Position numbers and translations under genes: made by a program | Shown here: piece by piece, positions 9,074 through 16,041 of the stretch | Layout of the letters: each line of letters begins with the position of its first letter | How positions within the stretch are numbered: the stretch's first letter is position 1 | Assembly: GCA_964529445.1 (NCBI GenBank) | Contig: CAZGWJ010000042.1 | Coordinates: 1-21,994, forward strand | Length of the DNA stretch: 21,994 nt | Direction: 5' to 3' | Origin: CAZGWJ01 sp964529445 | GTDB lineage: Bacteria; Oederibacteriota; Muellerivitia; Muellerivitales; Muellerivitaceae | Notes under the pieces: generated by a model | Database searches by the model: none | The model's input: the letters and a program-made list of their open reading frames with translations, nothing else | What the model was told of the DNA's origin: nothing

Positions 9074-10425
9074 GGCCTTGCCCGGGTTCCCGCTCGCCGG
9101 AGCACGCTTCCCGCATGGGCCGAAAGACCTTCGGCGAAGGCCATCTGGACCGTGGGTCCCTTGAGAGCCTTGAAGCCCGCCGCCGACACCTCGGCCACGT
9201 TCACGCGCTTCAGGAAATCGTGGACGGAAAGTCCCGACGAGAAGCGGGCCGTGCCCCCGGTCGGAAGGACATGGTTGGTGCCCACCGTGAAATCCCCGAA
9301 GGCCACCGGCGTCAAGGGCCCGAGGAAGGCCACGCCCGCATGGCGCACCCCCTTCAACCAGTCCCCCGGGTTCCGGCATTGGATCTCGAGGTGCTCGGGC
9401 GCGTAGAGATTGCAGAGGTCCAGCATCCCCTTCCGGCCCTTCGCCACCAGGATGGCGCCGCGGGTTCGAAGGGCGGCCGCAGCCGTCGTTCTCCGGTCGA
9501 GATGGATGAGCTGCGCCCTCACCTCATCGGCCACCGCCGCCGCGTAGTTCGCGTTCGCGGTCACGAGGAGGCAGGAAGCCATCTCGTCGTGCTCGGCCTG
9601 GCTCAAGAGGTCCGCGGCGGCCCAGGCCGCGGGCGTCGTGCCGTCCGATAGGATGAGGACCTCGCTGGGCCCGGCGATGCTGTCGATTCCCACCGTGCCG
9701 AACACCTTCCGCTTGGCAAGGGCCACGAAGAGGTTTCCCGGACCCGTGATCTTGTCCACGGCCGGGACGCTCCGCGTTCCGAAGGCGAGGGCCGCCACGG
9801 CCTGGGCGCCGCCCACCTTGAGGATCCGCGTGGCCCCCGAGAGGGCCGCCGCCGCCAGGACAACGGGATTCACCTTGCCGTCCCTCTTGACGGGGGTGAC
9901 CAGGACGATGTCGCGCACGCCCGCCACCCGGGCGGGAACCACGTTCATGATGACGGAGGAGGGATAGGCGGCCAGCCCGCCCGGCACGTAGAGGCCAACC
10001 CGGTCGACGGGGGTCCAGCGTTGCCCCCAGGAGGTATTTTTCCCCCGGCGGAACCAGTCCCTCGGCATCTCCCTCTCGTGGAAGGCCCTCACGTTCCGGA
10101 TGGCTCCCCTCAGGTCCTTCCCCAGGGCCGCGGGGATATCCGCGAGGGCCCGCCGGATCTCGGACGGGGTCACGGCGATGTTGGAAGCGGACACCCGGAA
10201 CCCGTCCAATTTGCGTGTGTAGGCGAAAAGGGCGGCATCGCCCCGTCGACGAACGTCCTCCACGATGCGGTCCACGACCTGATCGGGAGTGAGATCCCGG
10301 CCGAAGACCGTCCGGGTCACGGCCGCGCGCGAACCCCCGCCGGAAAGCCGCACCAGCGCCTCGCGTCGCAGGAGCTTCCCGATCGCCTTACGGTCCTTCA
10401 CCTTTGCCGTGCACAGGATCCTCAT
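9070..10425 (-). CDS. hisD: Histidinol dehydrogenase
   Basis: The 451-residue zinc enzyme performs the last two steps, oxidising histidinol to histidine with two NAD. The metal ligands are recognisable: Gln276 and His279 in LLSQAEHDE, Asp378 in AFGDFTVGTNH, and His437 in EGLSAHAGS. Catalytic Glu344-His345 sit in YAPEHLEIQ. Also present are YVPGGLAAYPSSVIMN, DKITGPGNLFVA and IAGPSEVLIL. The N-terminus is slightly longer than in many homologues. AAGGTAG lies about 7 bases before the ATG. hisD follows murA directly; in many bacteria with a murA-his linkage hisG sits in this position, and it is absent here. Confidence 0.95.
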   Translation of the reverse strand: MRILCTAKVKDRKAIGKLLRREALVRLSGGGSRAAVTRTVFGRDLTPDQVVDRIVEDVRRRGDAALFAYTRKLDGFRVSASNIAVTPSEIRRALADIPAALGKDLRGAIRNVRAFHEREMPRDWFRRGKNTSWGQRWTPVDRVGLYVPGGLAAYPSSVIMNVVPARVAGVRDIVLVTPVKRDGKVNPVVLAAAALSGATRILKVGGAQAVAALAFGTRSVPAVDKITGPGNLFVALAKRKVFGTVGIDSIAGPSEVLILSDGTTPAAWAAADLLSQAEHDEMASCLLVTANANYAAAVADEVRAQLIHLDRRTTAAAALRTRGAILVAKGRKGMLDLCNLYAPEHLEIQCRNPGDWLKGVRHAGVAFLGPLTPVAFGDFTVGTNHVLPTGGTARFSSGLSVHDFLKRVNVAEVSAAGFKALKGPTVQMAFAEGLSAHAGSVLRRAGTRARP

Positions 10426-10439
10426 GTCGCTACCTTTTT

Positions 10440-10552
10440 ACCGCCAAGTTCGCCAAGCGGCTTCGCCGCCCGCCAAGAAGACTTTTGATCCCATCCTGCA
10501 AAACCGCTTATGCTTCGTCGTTCTTGGCGAAGCCCGAAGGGCCTTGGCGGTT
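10440..10552. repeat. Inverted CGCCAAG-unit element, murA-hisD gap
   Basis: The left arm (10440-10477) is ACCGCCAAGTTCGCCAAGCG then GCTTCGCCGCCCGCCAAG. The right arm (10523-10552), as reverse complement, is AACCGCCAAGGCCCTTCGGG then CTTCGCCAAG. The layout matches the other his gaps but both arms use a CCAAG unit. It occupies almost the entire gap. Confidence 0.65.
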
Positions 10553-10559
10553 CGATCGG

Positions 10560-11822
10560 TCACTTGATCCTTTTGATGTCCGCGCCGAGCGCCGACAACT
10601 TCGCCTCGATGTGTTCGTAACCCCGGTCCAGGTGGTAGATGCGCTGGATGAGGGTCTCACCCTCCGCCATCAAACCGGCGAGGATGAGGGCCGCACTGGC
10701 CCTCAGATCCGAGGCCATGACGGGCGCGCCCGAAAGCCGCTTCACGCCCTTCACCACGGCGTGGTTCCCGTCCACGTGGATGTCGGCACCCATGCGGTTC
10801 AGTTCCAGGACATGCATGAAGCGGTTCTCCCAGATGGTCTCGGTAATGACCGAGGTTCCCGGCACGGTGGCCAACAGGGCCATGACCTGGGCCTGCATAT
10901 CGGTCGGAAAGCCCGGATAGGGCGCCACCAGCACGTCCGTGGCCCTCAGATCGCCATCCGCCTTCAACCTCACACCGGCATCGCCGTCGAACTCCGCCGC
11001 CACGCCGATCGTGCGAAGTTTCTGGACCACGGCGCCCATGTGGTTCGGATTGGCCCCTGTCAGCGTCACGTCACCGCGAGTGATCGCGGCCGCCATCATG
11101 AAGGTCCCGGCTTCGATACGGTCCGGGATGATGCGGTAGGCGCACCCCTTCAGCGGCCGCCGCCCGCGCACCGCCAGGGTCGGCGTGCCCCGTCCGTCGA
11201 TCTCGCACCCCATGGCCTTGAGGAAGTCCACCAGCTCGGTGACCTCGGGTTCGACGGATGCGGACTCGATGATGGTCTCGCCTTCCGCGGCCGTGGCGGC
11301 CATGAGCACGTTCACCGTGGCGCCCACGCTGGGCCCGTGAGGGCCGGCCAGGTGGATGTGCGCACCCTTCAGCCCGGCCGCTTCGGCCACCACGTATCCG
11401 TGCCGGATGCTCACCTTCGCGCCGAGCTGCTCGATGCCCTTGAGATGCAGGTCGATGGGGCGGGCACCGATGGCGCAGCCCCCCGGGAGGGAGACCTTGG
11501 CGCGCCCCAACCGCGCCAGACAGGCACCCAGGGCGTAGATGGAGGCCCGCATCGTGCGGACGAGATCGTAGGGCGCCTCCTCCTTCGAGAAACCCGCCGG
11601 GTCCACCGTCAGGGTGTGGTCCTTGAACTCCACCTTCGCACCCAACTGGCGGAGCACCTCGGCCATGGTGCGGATGTCGTTCAGGTCGGGGATGTTGGTG
11701 ATGGTGGAGGGGCCGTCCGCCAGCAGGGCCGCCGTCATGACGGGCAGGGTCGCGTTCTTGGAGCCGCTGATCGCGACGGTCCCCCGGAGCGTCCGGCCGC
11801 CCTTCACCAGGATCTTCTGCAC
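10560..11822 (-). CDS. murA: UDP-N-acetylglucosamine 1-carboxyvinyltransferase
   Basis: The 420-residue enzyme transfers enolpyruvate from PEP to UDP-GlcNAc, the committed step of peptidoglycan synthesis. Conserved residues are visible: Lys22 in ISGSKNATLP, Arg92 in VRTMRAS, and the catalytic Cys116 in the mobile loop LPGGCAIGARPIDLH. Because this residue is cysteine and not aspartate, fosfomycin sensitivity would be expected from family knowledge. GYEHIEAKLSALGAD at the C-terminus is typical. The start is GTG at 11822 with AAAGGGG about 6 bases upstream. It heads the minus-strand murA-his-trp series, downstream of rnpB and its terminator. A clear separate promoter was not found. Confidence 0.95.
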   Translation of the reverse strand: MQKILVKGGRTLRGTVAISGSKNATLPVMTAALLADGPSTITNIPDLNDIRTMAEVLRQLGAKVEFKDHTLTVDPAGFSKEEAPYDLVRTMRASIYALGACLARLGRAKVSLPGGCAIGARPIDLHLKGIEQLGAKVSIRHGYVVAEAAGLKGAHIHLAGPHGPSVGATVNVLMAATAAEGETIIESASVEPEVTELVDFLKAMGCEIDGRGTPTLAVRGRRPLKGCAYRIIPDRIEAGTFMMAAAITRGDVTLTGANPNHMGAVVQKLRTIGVAAEFDGDAGVRLKADGDLRATDVLVAPYPGFPTDMQAQVMALLATVPGTSVITETIWENRFMHVLELNRMGADIHVDGNHAVVKGVKRLSGAPVMASDLRASAALILAGLMAEGETLIQRIYHLDRGYEHIEAKLSALGADIKRIK

Positions 11823-11841
11823 GCGATACCCCTTTGAGCGA

Positions 11842-11994
11842 TTTCACCACGAAGCCACGAAGAAAAGCACCGGGATCCATGACCGATCGACGCATTCAGA
11901 ACCATCCCAAAAACAAAAAGCCGCCTACCCTCATAGACGGCTTCATCCGACCCTGAAGACTTCCTTCGCGACTTCGTGTCTTCATGGCGGAGAT
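11842..11994. repeat. Inverted CACGAAG-unit element, rnpB-murA gap
   Basis: The left arm (11842-11867) is TTTCACCACGAAGCCACG then AAGAAAAG. The right arm (11960-11994), as reverse complement, includes CCGCCATGAAGACACGAAG then TCGCGAAGGAAG. The rnpB terminator lies in the spacer between the arms. Confidence 0.65.
11908..11943 (-). terminator. Rho-independent terminator downstream of rnpB
   Basis: Read on the minus strand, AAGCCGTC (11943-11936) pairs with GGCGGCTT (11925-11918) with one G-U wobble. The 10-base loop is followed by TTTTTGTTTTT. It lies about 60 bases beyond the mature rnpB 3' end and ahead of murA, so it should separate the two transcripts. Confidence 0.8.
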
Positions 11995-12002
11995 ATTGAA
12001 AC

Positions 12003-12390
12003 GGAAGCAGGCCGTAAGCCGAATTCTGTTCTAAGCGATCATTTCTCTGCCGGGTGCCGTTACCGGACCCGTGACCAGCGATCGTACCCGGAAACCGGGC
12101 CGCCTTGCGGCTTCCCTGAGGCGGACCACCTCGAAGTTCCCCTATTTGATCTTGCTCCGGATGGGGTTTGCCGTGCCGTCCCCCTCGCGGGAAGACGCGG
12201 TGGGCTCTTACCCCACCTTTTCACCCTTACCCCCCTTGCGGGAGGCGGTTTGTTTTCTGTGGCACTTTCCGTCACCGGCGGCTTGAACCGCCGGCGCCCG
12301 GGCGTTACCCGGCATCCCGTCCTGCGGAGTTCGGACTTTCCTCGGGCAGGAATCCTTGCGGACCCCGCACGCGATCGCCCGCCTGCTTCC
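12003..12390 (-). ncRNA. rnpB: RNase P RNA (bacterial type A)
   Basis: The RNA subunit of ribonuclease P, which trims the 5' leader of pre-tRNAs, spans 388 nt on the minus strand. The ends are set by a perfect 10-bp P1 helix: GGAAGCAGGC at the 5' end (12390-12381) and GCCTGCTTCC at the 3' end (12012-12003). The universal core is present. GAGGAAAGTCCGAACTCC (12343-12326) forms the 5' strand of P4/CR-I. An ACAGAAA segment follows the P-rich central region. The L15 loop with GGTAAGAGCCCACC (about 12217-12199) contacts the tRNA CCA end. AGAATTCGGCTTACGG (about 12027-12012) forms the 3' CR-V/P4 strand. Long open frames on both strands across this region are shadows. Confidence 0.95.
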
Positions 12391-12396
12391 ATATAT

Positions 12397-12402
12397 AGAA
12401 TA
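12397..12402 (-). promoter_or_regulatory. Candidate -10 box of rnpB
   Basis: TATTCT on the minus strand ends 6 bases before the first base of the RNase P RNA, within an AT-rich run (12391-12407) unlike the surrounding GC-rich DNA. No good -35 hexamer is seen at 16-18 bases. Position relative to the folded RNA end is the main support. Confidence 0.5.
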
Positions 12403-12484
12403 ATCAAGTTGGCGGCAAAATACCACCCTACCCGTCCAATCCCGATCGTTCCGGCCCTGACGGGCTTATTCCTTCGTCCAAAGG

Positions 12485-12490
12485 TACAAT
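12485..12490 (+). promoter_or_regulatory. Candidate -10 box (TACAAT) of the glycoside hydrolase gene
   Basis: TACAAT ends 7 bases before the ATG at 12498 and overlaps the alternative ATG at 12489. The geometry would start transcription at or next to the 12498 ATG. No clear -35 is seen. If this is the promoter, the 12489 start cannot be used, because it lies within the -10 box. Confidence 0.4.
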
Positions 12491-15400
12491 GAAAGGGATG
12501 AGAACGCCCCTTTTCCTCCTCGCCGTTTTTCTCCTCGCTTCCCCGCCCTCCGGGGCGGCGATGTTCGATTTCTACCTGCCCTGGAACGACGCCTCCCCTT
12601 CCGCCACCGACCTGTCCTACCTGAACAGCGTCCCCGCGGGCGCCTCGGGTTTCGTCACGGCGGGGACCGACGGCCATCTGTACGTCGGGGGACAGCGCAT
12701 CCGGTTCTGGGGCTCCAACACGGTCTTCACCTCGAACTTCCCCTCGGCCGCCCAGGCCCCCCTCGTGGCCGGACGGATGGCCAAGTACGGGTTCAACTGC
12801 GTCCGGTTCCACCACATGGACATGGCGCCGGCCCCCGACGGCATCTGGAACATGACCTGGGACGCGAATTCGCTGGACCGCACCCTCTCCGCCACCCAGA
12901 TGACGAAGCTCGACGACTTCATCCACGAACTGGCCCAGAGGGGCATCTATTCCAACCTCAACCTGATGGTGAGCCGCCCCCTCAAGTACGCCTCGGGCGC
13001 CACCGACATCGACTCGGCCATCACCCTCATCGGGGACTGGAAGGTGCGTCACGCCGTCGGCTTCTTCGACCCCAAGGTGCGGCAACTCCAGAAGCAGTTC
13101 GCCACGGACCTCCTCACGCACGTCAACCACAATACGGGCGTGGCCTACAAGGACGATCCGGCCATCGCCTTCATCGAGATCAACAACGAGAACGGCCTGG
13201 TGCAGGCCTACCTTTCGGACCAGGTGGACGGGATGCCCGCCTTCTACCGTGACGAACTGGGCGGTCTTTGGAACACCTGGCTTCAAGCCCGGTACGGGGC
13301 CCACGCGGCCCTCTCGACCGCATGGGGCGCCTTCAGTCAGCCGCCGGGGCCCGAGATGCTCCCGAACGGCGACTTCGCCTCCGGAACCCTGGCCAACTGG
13401 TTCTGGAACAACGGGTACAACCTGGGCACGGCCGTCGTGTCGGCGGGGACCGGCCCCGGGGGGATGAACGCCTGTCAGATGGCCGTGACCGCCACGGATC
13501 CGACGGGCTGGCATCTCCAGTTGATCCACGGCGGCGTCTCCGTCTCGACGGCCAACGCCTACACCCTCTCGTTCCAGGCCCGGGCCGCCGCCCCGCGCAC
13601 CGTATCGGTTTCCGTGGGCCGGAACGATACCACCTACGAATCGGTCGGGCTTTATCGATCCGTCTCCCTCACGACCTCCTGGCAGTCCTTCTCCTTCACC
13701 TTCGTTCCCAACCAGACCTACGCGAACTGCCGCGTCACCTTCGAGAATTTCTGTCAGCAACTGGGCTCCTGGGAACTGGCGGACGTGTCCCTGGCCACCG
13801 GCGGAACCGTGGGCTTCTATCCCGGCGAGAACCTCGACACGGGCACGATCCGCCCCTTCCTGCACAACGGGGAGACCACCCCCCGCACGGCCGCGGCCTC
13901 CCGCGACTGGTTCCGTTTCCTGCTCGAGACCGAAGAGGACTATTGGCTCGACCTCTACGACCACATCCGAAGCGTCATCGGCGCGAAACAGCTGATCTTC
14001 GGGACCATCATCGGCTGCTCGACCCCCAACGTACAGGCGAAGCTCGACGTGGTGGACACCCACACGTACTGGCAGCATCCCAGCTTCCCCGGCGCGGCCT
14101 GGGACAACAACAACTGGTACCTGGGCAACCAGGCCATGGTGAACGACCAGGTCAACAGCACGGTGGCCGGCTATTCCGTGAAACGCGTCCACGGCAAACC
14201 CCACGCCGTGACCGAGTACAACCACGCCAGCCCCAACTCGTACGAATCCGAGGCGGCCTTCTTCATGGCCGCCTATTCCGCCTTCCAGGACCACGACGCC
14301 CTGTTCCTCTTCGACTACAACGGGTGGACCTCCACTTTCGACCAGCGCATGATCGACTCCTTCTTCAGCATCAACTCGAACCCCGCCAAGATGGCCTCCA
14401 GCGTCCCGGCCGCCCTGGCCTTTCGCCGGGGCGACGTCTCGCCGGGTGCCCAACTGGTGGCGGACGTCATCACGGCCGAGGAGGAGTCCCAGTACCTGCT
14501 CACCTCCTGGGCCTGGCGGTTGGTGGATCTCACCAGCGCGGGCGCGGACCCGAGGGAATCCCTCCTCCATCGCACCGCCATCGTGACCGGGAACGGAACG
14601 ATGCCGCCCGGAGCCCAATCCCCCGCGGGAGCCGTGGCCGGGAACGTCTTCGCCGCCGACACGGGACAGATCGTCTGGGACGAGTCGGTGGTGAACCAGG
14701 GCTGGGTTCGGGTGGACAGCCCGGCCTCCAAATGGGCCTGGGGATTCATCGGGGGCCGCACGATCCCGCTCTCGGGTGGCGTGACCTTCCAACCCGGCAC
14801 CGGCGTCCTGGGGGCGTTCTCCTGCCTCGCGCTATCCGCGCTCGATACGCAGGATGTCTCCACGGCCTCGCGACTGCTCCTGACCGTCCTGGGAGCCCAA
14901 CGGAACACCGGGGACGCCTACTTCACCTGGAACTCGGGGACCTACACGGCCACCTCCTTCCCTCCTCCCTTCAACGCGAACATCTCCCATGCCAACGGCA
15001 CGGCCGTCTATTGGGGTTCCCTTCCTTCTCAGGTCGAGGCCGTCCCCGCCACCGTGACCTTGCCGCAGGTTTTTGGAAGCGTGGAAGTCTACGCCCTTGA
15101 CAGCCGGGGTGCCCGCGCCCTGACGCTGTCCGTGTCGAACGCGGCCGGAAGGACCCGTTTCACGACCGGGGCTCCGGCCCAATCCCTCTGGTACGAGGTG
15201 GCTCCGTCCGGTCCCACGGCCACCCCGACGGTGACGGCAACGCCGACCCGGACCTGGACGATCACCTCCACCCCGACCCCTTCCTCCACGCGAACCTCCA
15301 CGGCGACCCCGAGCGCGTCTCCGACCGCCACTCCGTCCGAAACGCCGTCTTTCACGTCGACGGATACCGCCACCGCCACCCGGACCCCCAGTCCAACGGA

Positions 15401-15977
15401 AACCCGGACACCCACCATCACCCCGACCGCGACCGAAACCCCCACCGGCGTCTGGTTCACGGACACGTTCACGCCTACCTTCACCCCGACGTTCACGACC
15501 ACTCACACCCTGACTTCCACCCCGACGCCCACCTTCACCATCACCAGCACTCGTACTTTCACTTGGACTGAGACCTCCACACCCTCCCATTCTCCCTCCG
15601 CGACCTATACCCCAACCCTCGTCCCAAGTCCGACCCCTTCACCCTCTTCGACCCCAGTGATGACGTTGACTCCCAACTCCTCACTTCTAATTCCTCATTT
15701 CCCCTTGTTAGGGCCGTATGTCGACCCCAACCCCACCGACGGTTCCGTCCTACCCGCGCTCGTTCTTCCGGAGGGGACGACGGGAACCGTGACGGTCAGG
15801 ATCTTCACGACCGCCTTGCGGAAAATATCCGAGAAACGTTTCGATGCCGTCTCGCTCCCCGCCCTTCCCCTGCCGAGCACGGACGGGAACGGTCGGCTTC
15901 TAGCCAACGGGGTCTATTTCGTCGTGGTCGATACCGCTCGCGGCCGTGACGTGGCCAAGTGGCTGATCCTCCGGTAG
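12489..15977 (+). CDS. Secreted multidomain clan GH-A (GH5-like) glycoside hydrolase with CBM, Thr-Pro linker and C-terminal sorting-type domain
   Basis: The 1162-residue protein begins with a signal peptide (MRTPLFLLAVFLLASPPSGA after an optional MKG). A TIM-barrel glycosidase follows, with RIRFWGSNTVF and KYGFNCVRFHHMD. The likely acid/base is Glu234 in IEINNENG and the likely nucleophile Glu576 in HAVTEYNHASPN. Between them, at about residues 289-440, lies a CBM4/9-like module (NGDFASGTLANWF to SWELADVSL). Beta-rich domains follow to about 905, then a Thr/Pro/Ser linker (908-1061), then a FlgD-Ig or type IX-like C-terminal domain ending NGVYFVVVDTARGRDVAKWL. The substrate is unknown; a beta-glycan is inferred. 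The start may instead be 12498 if the transcript is leaderless; AAAGG lies 4 bases before the 12489 ATG. A TonB-dependent receptor gene follows 64 bases downstream. Confidence 0.9.
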   Translation: MKGMRTPLFLLAVFLLASPPSGAAMFDFYLPWNDASPSATDLSYLNSVPAGASGFVTAGTDGHLYVGGQRIRFWGSNTVFTSNFPSAAQAPLVAGRMAKYGFNCVRFHHMDMAPAPDGIWNMTWDANSLDRTLSATQMTKLDDFIHELAQRGIYSNLNLMVSRPLKYASGATDIDSAITLIGDWKVRHAVGFFDPKVRQLQKQFATDLLTHVNHNTGVAYKDDPAIAFIEINNENGLVQAYLSDQVDGMPAFYRDELGGLWNTWLQARYGAHAALSTAWGAFSQPPGPEMLPNGDFASGTLANWFWNNGYNLGTAVVSAGTGPGGMNACQMAVTATDPTGWHLQLIHGGVSVSTANAYTLSFQARAAAPRTVSVSVGRNDTTYESVGLYRSVSLTTSWQSFSFTFVPNQTYANCRVTFENFCQQLGSWELADVSLATGGTVGFYPGENLDTGTIRPFLHNGETTPRTAAASRDWFRFLLETEEDYWLDLYDHIRSVIGAKQLIFGTIIGCSTPNVQAKLDVVDTHTYWQHPSFPGAAWDNNNWYLGNQAMVNDQVNSTVAGYSVKRVHGKPHAVTEYNHASPNSYESEAAFFMAAYSAFQDHDALFLFDYNGWTSTFDQRMIDSFFSINSNPAKMASSVPAALAFRRGDVSPGAQLVADVITAEEESQYLLTSWAWRLVDLTSAGADPRESLLHRTAIVTGNGTMPPGAQSPAGAVAGNVFAADTGQIVWDESVVNQGWVRVDSPASKWAWGFIGGRTIPLSGGVTFQPGTGVLGAFSCLALSALDTQDVSTASRLLLTVLGAQRNTGDAYFTWNSGTYTATSFPPPFNANISHANGTAVYWGSLPSQVEAVPATVTLPQVFGSVEVYALDSRGARALTLSVSNAAGRTRFTTGAPAQSLWYEVAPSGPTATPTVTATPTRTWTITSTPTPSSTRTSTATPSASPTATPSETPSFTSTDTATATRTPSPTETRTPTITPTATETPTGVWFTDTFTPTFTPTFTTTHTLTSTPTPTFTITSTRTFTWTETSTPSHSPSATYTPTLVPSPTPSPSSTPVMTLTPNSSLLIPHFPLLGPYVDPNPTDGSVLPALVLPEGTTGTVTVRIFTTALRKISEKRFDAVSLPALPLPSTDGNGRLLANGVYFVVVDTARGRDVAKWLILR
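15210..15670 (+). repeat. Thr-Pro/Ser linker-coding repeat in the glycoside hydrolase gene
   Basis: Degenerate 6- and 12-bp units of the ACN-CCN type encode Thr-Pro mixed with Ser, Ala, Phe and Trp (for example TFTPTFTTTHTLTST). The region is less regular than the array at the right end of the window and includes aromatic residues. It joins the catalytic part to the C-terminal sorting-type domain and is likely an extended, possibly glycosylated, spacer. Confidence 0.75.
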
Positions 15978-16028
15978 TGCCGTTCGGCATCGCGACGCAC
16001 ATCGTGGATGCCCTTCCCTCCCGCGTGA

Positions 16029-16034
16029 TAGAAT
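16029..16034 (+). promoter_or_regulatory. Candidate extended -10 box (TGA-TAGAAT) of the TonB-dependent receptor gene
   Basis: TAGAAT is preceded by TGA, making an extended -10 (TGN) motif, and is followed by exactly 7 bases (CCCGCCC) and the ATG at 16042. No Shine-Dalgarno is present. Transcription would start at or within a base or two of the start codon. The -35 region is weak (TGGATG at 16005-16010). Confidence 0.5.
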
Positions 16035-16041
16035 CCCGCCC

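Noticed and set aside
12060..14792. A 910-codon open frame on the minus strand antisense to the glycoside hydrolase and crossing rnpB
   Set aside because: Its translation is Gly/Arg/Val-rich with no family features, and it overlaps the structured RNase P RNA. It reflects the GC-rich third-position bias of the opposite gene.
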